Position numbers and translations under genes: made by a program. Shown here one piece after another: positions 22,673-24,455 of a stretch of 24,455 nucleotides of DNA. Within the stretch, counting starts at the first letter, position 1. Each line of letters opens with the position of its first letter. The DNA is from an uncultured Oscillospiraceae bacterium (GTDB lineage Bacteria > Bacillota > Clostridia > Oscillospirales > Acutalibacteraceae). The notes beneath the pieces were generated by a model. It did no database searches. It worked only from the letters and a program-made list of their open reading frames with translations, and had not been told where the DNA came from. The DNA lies in assembly GCA_959596515.1 (NCBI GenBank), contig CAUFXR010000030.1, forward strand, positions 1 to 24,455, written 5' to 3'.

Positions 22673-23350
22673 ATGGATCAGAATTACAAAGCGGTAGTTG
22701 AAAAAAGAATTCAAAGAACCATGGAAAGCCTACAAAAAAACAATATGCAGGCCTATTATGCGGCAACTAAGGAAGAAGCTGTAGCGCAGGTGGCCAGTCT
22801 GCTGAAGTCTGACGATGTAATCTCTTTTGGAGGTTCTATGTCCTTACAGGAATGCGGCGTAATGGCGCTGCTGAGAAGCGGTAAATATCCAAAGCTGATG
22901 GATCGGGACCAGAAGGGACTGACCAGAGACCAGGTCCAGGAAATTTACCGGAAGTCCTTTTCCGCCGACGTATACCTAATGAGCTCCAACGCGGTGACGG
23001 AGAGCGGCGTGCTTTATAATGTGGATGGCAACGGAAACCGTGTGGCGGCTTTGACTTTCGGTCCTAAAAGTGTCATTGTGGTGATTGGTTATAATAAAAT
23101 CGTCAAGGATTTAGACGAAGCGGTACGCCGGGTGAAAACCATCGCCGCGCCAGCCAACGCGGAAAGACTGAATTGCGATACTTATTGTAAGCATACAGGG
23201 GTCTGTGTTTCTCTTTCCAAGGATCATCCGGAAATGGCGGATGGATGTCGTAACGGTGACAGAGTCTGCGCTACCTATGTGGTCAGCGGCCAGCAGCGGA
23301 TCAAAGACCGGATCAAAGTGATTTTAGTGGGAGAGGAATTAGGTTACTAA
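22673..23350 (+). CDS. LUD-domain protein (DUF162), lactate-utilization LutC-like
   Basis: Single-domain LUD protein of 225 aa. The family includes LutC of the LutABC lactate oxidase, but many Clostridia encode stand-alone members of unknown role. Visible features are an amphipathic N-terminal helix (VEKRIQRTMESLQKNNM), DDVISFGGSMSLQECG, LMSSNAVTESGVLYNVDG, GNRVAALTFGPKSVIVVIGYNKIV, and a C-terminal cysteine segment (NCDTYCKHTGVC, then DGCRNGDRVC) typical of this branch and able to bind a metal or cluster. The start is the ATG at 22673 with GAGGTGA 6 nt upstream; a TTG 42 nt earlier has no site. No lutA or lutB is nearby, so lactate oxidation is not supported by context. It ends before a strong terminator. 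Confidence 0.87.
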   Translation: MDQNYKAVVEKRIQRTMESLQKNNMQAYYAATKEEAVAQVASLLKSDDVISFGGSMSLQECGVMALLRSGKYPKLMDRDQKGLTRDQVQEIYRKSFSADVYLMSSNAVTESGVLYNVDGNGNRVAALTFGPKSVIVVIGYNKIVKDLDEAVRRVKTIAAPANAERLNCDTYCKHTGVCVSLSKDHPEMADGCRNGDRVCATYVVSGQQRIKDRIKVILVGEELGY

Positions 23351-23414
23351 AAACAACCGAGCCTGTACCACCATGTGCTTTTGCGAGACGGTTAAAAAGC
23401 GAAGGTTAAAAACA

Positions 23415-23452
23415 AAAAAGGGCACCGGCGGAATTCCGCCGGTGCCCTTTTT
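23415..23452. terminator. Bidirectional terminator between the LUD gene and rnfB
   Basis: A perfect 38-bp palindrome has GC-rich arms (GGGCACCGGCGGAA and its complement), an AAAAA run on the left and TTTTT on the right, so it works on both strands for the convergent genes. Confidence 0.92.
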
Positions 23453-23490
23453 ATTTCTGTGTAGCCCTCCGGCGTTGCGCGGGGGACAAT

Positions 23491-23512
23491 ATACTGTCTC
23501 AATACTGTCTCA
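23491..23512. repeat. 11-bp perfect tandem duplication
   Basis: ATACTGTCTCA occurs twice head-to-tail (23491-23501, 23502-23512) in the 92-bp gap between the terminator and the rnfB stop codon. Confidence 0.85.
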
Positions 23513-23544
23513 GATTCGGTCAGTATCCAAGGATTTGGTTTCCT

Positions 23545-24357
23545 TTAGCTCTGCAAGGTAACGCCTTCCAGGCACATGCGGATGCAGTCTTGAGGACACA
23601 CCTCTACGCACTTTCCGCAGGCGGTGCATTTCGTCGGATCAACCGACGCTTTAAATTGATTGACCGTAACGGCGCCGGATTCGCAAACCTTGACGCACTT
23701 CATACAGCCGATGCAGCCTACCTTGCAAAGCTTGCGGGTAACGCCGCCCTTATCGCAGTTGGAGCATCGTACCACAGCCTGAGGTTTTAACGGTACAAAA
23801 GAGATCAAATGCTTGGGACAGGCCTGTACACACTTGGAACAGCCCTTACAGCGAGTGGGATCGATACTGGCGACACCGTTGCAAACCTTGATGGCGTCGT
23901 ACTCACAAACGGCGGCGCAGTCGCCTAATCCCATACATCCGAAAGAGCAAGAGGAAATGCCGCCGTAAAGCTGGACGGCAGCGGCACAGGAGGTGATCCC
24001 CTGATATTTCATCCGGTCGGTGGTGTTGTCGTGGGACCCCATACAGTGGACCAGAGCGGTTTTGTATTCCACTTCGCCGGCGGCAACGCCGAGAAGCTCG
24101 GCGGTGGCTGCAGCCACCGCGGCGCCGCCCGGGGAACATAATCCCACAGGAGCCTCGCCGCTGGATAAGGCTTTGGCGTAGCCGGCGCAGCCGGAGTATC
24201 CGCAGGCGCCGCAGTTGGCGCCGGGAAGGATCTCCTCGATCGCCTCAGCTTTTTCATCTTTAGGCACCGCCATCACAATAGAAGCGATAGCCAAACCCAA
24301 GCCGCACAGCAGGCCGATGCCCGCCACGATCAAGACCGGAAGCAGTATTTCATTCAT
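23545..24357 (-). CDS. rnfB: Rnf electron transport complex subunit B
   Basis: Iron-sulfur subunit of the membrane Rnf complex, which couples ferredoxin oxidation and NAD reduction to ion export. An N-terminal membrane helix (about 5-28) is followed by the RnfB four-cysteine domain GANCGACGYSGCAGY with its distal cysteine in VGLCSPGG. Several [4Fe-4S] ferredoxin modules follow: GDCAAVCEYDAI, CKGCSKCVQACP, CIGCMKCVKVCE and CTACGKCVEVCP. Length 270 aa is typical of clostridial RnfB. I chose the ATG at 24357, giving MNEILLPVL as in relatives; a GTG at 24366 is the alternative. It lies 18 bp downstream of rnfA and appears to be the last gene of the operon, as in the usual rnfCDGEAB order. Confidence 0.95.
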   Translation of the reverse strand: MNEILLPVLIVAGIGLLCGLGLAIASIVMAVPKDEKAEAIEEILPGANCGACGYSGCAGYAKALSSGEAPVGLCSPGGAAVAAATAELLGVAAGEVEYKTALVHCMGSHDNTTDRMKYQGITSCAAAVQLYGGISSCSFGCMGLGDCAAVCEYDAIKVCNGVASIDPTRCKGCSKCVQACPKHLISFVPLKPQAVVRCSNCDKGGVTRKLCKVGCIGCMKCVKVCESGAVTVNQFKASVDPTKCTACGKCVEVCPQDCIRMCLEGVTLQS

Positions 24358-24375
24358 TTCATCCACTTCCTTTCC

Positions 24376-24455
24376 TTAACCTAACAGTCCGTCCACCAGC
24401 CCCTGGAAGCCGAGGAAGGATACGGCGACCAAAGAGGCGGCGACTAATGTGATGG
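24376..24455 (-). CDS. rnfA: Rnf complex subunit A, C-terminal fragment
   Basis: The last 25 codons of a minus-strand gene that continues past the window edge. The translation ends ITLVAASLVAVSFLGFQGL and then VDGLLG before a TAA at 24376-24378. The hydrophobic segment with FLGFQGL matches the C-terminal helix of RnfA, an integral membrane subunit of the ion-translocating complex. Its position directly upstream of rnfB fits the conserved operon order. The truncation is due to the window limit, not a mutation. Confidence 0.82.
   Translation of the reverse strand, partial: ITLVAASLVAVSFLGFQGLVDGLLG

Overview
This 24.5 kb window looks like an ordinary chromosomal stretch of an anaerobic Bacillota species, most likely a gut-type Clostridia (Oscillospirales-like). 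That placement is inference. It rests on AGGAGG-type ribosome binding sites, an Rnf complex, a PerR plus reverse rubrerythrin pair, FabV, a Clostridia-type cytoplasmic amidase variant and a LUD-domain protein. Base composition is mixed, with AT-rich promoter islands. I see no rRNA or tRNA genes, CRISPR arrays, transposases, integrases or phage genes.

Layout, left to right. (1) glnS (+) with a terminator, then about 500 bp of noncoding DNA with stacked inverted repeats. (2) uppP (+), converging through a shared bidirectional terminator on fabV (-). (3) feoB (+), divergent from fabV and ending in a 16-bp inverted repeat across its stop codon; then a gene-poor 600 bp holding 2.5 copies of a 69-bp tandem repeat. 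(4) A nicotinamidase-like hydrolase (-), divergent from a Na/Pi-cotransporter-PhoU gene (+) across an AT-rich regulatory island. (5) A LURP-one-like protein (+, TTG start), typA (+), a six-TM membrane protein (+, TTG start) and a DEDDh exonuclease with a zinc ribbon (+). (6) A 780-bp noncoding region with hairpins and an internal terminator, then the overlapping set pgeF, radical SAM, hemolysin III (+). (7) mscL with a zinc-ribbon tail and an alpha/beta hydrolase (+). (8) perR-revRbr (-), convergent with the hydrolase. (9) A polysaccharide deacetylase and an atypical amidase (+), then a LUD protein (+). (10) The end of an rnf operon (-): rnfB and the last 25 codons of rnfA.

Functionally the window covers translation (glnS, typA), envelope recycling and remodelling (uppP, pgeF, deacetylase, amidase), osmotic protection (mscL), iron and oxidative stress (feoB, perR, revRbr), phosphate uptake and energy conservation (rnf). 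A possible thread is three similar Fur-family-like 15-bp boxes, before feoB, in the phosphate-transporter island and before perR. They may link iron, peroxide and phosphate responses.

I found no clear new multi-gene system. The items most worth a second look are the shared Fur-family-like boxes, the 24-bp inverted repeat over the mscL -10, the 69-bp repeat array, the structured 780-bp region before pgeF, and the amidase lacking the usual first zinc histidine.
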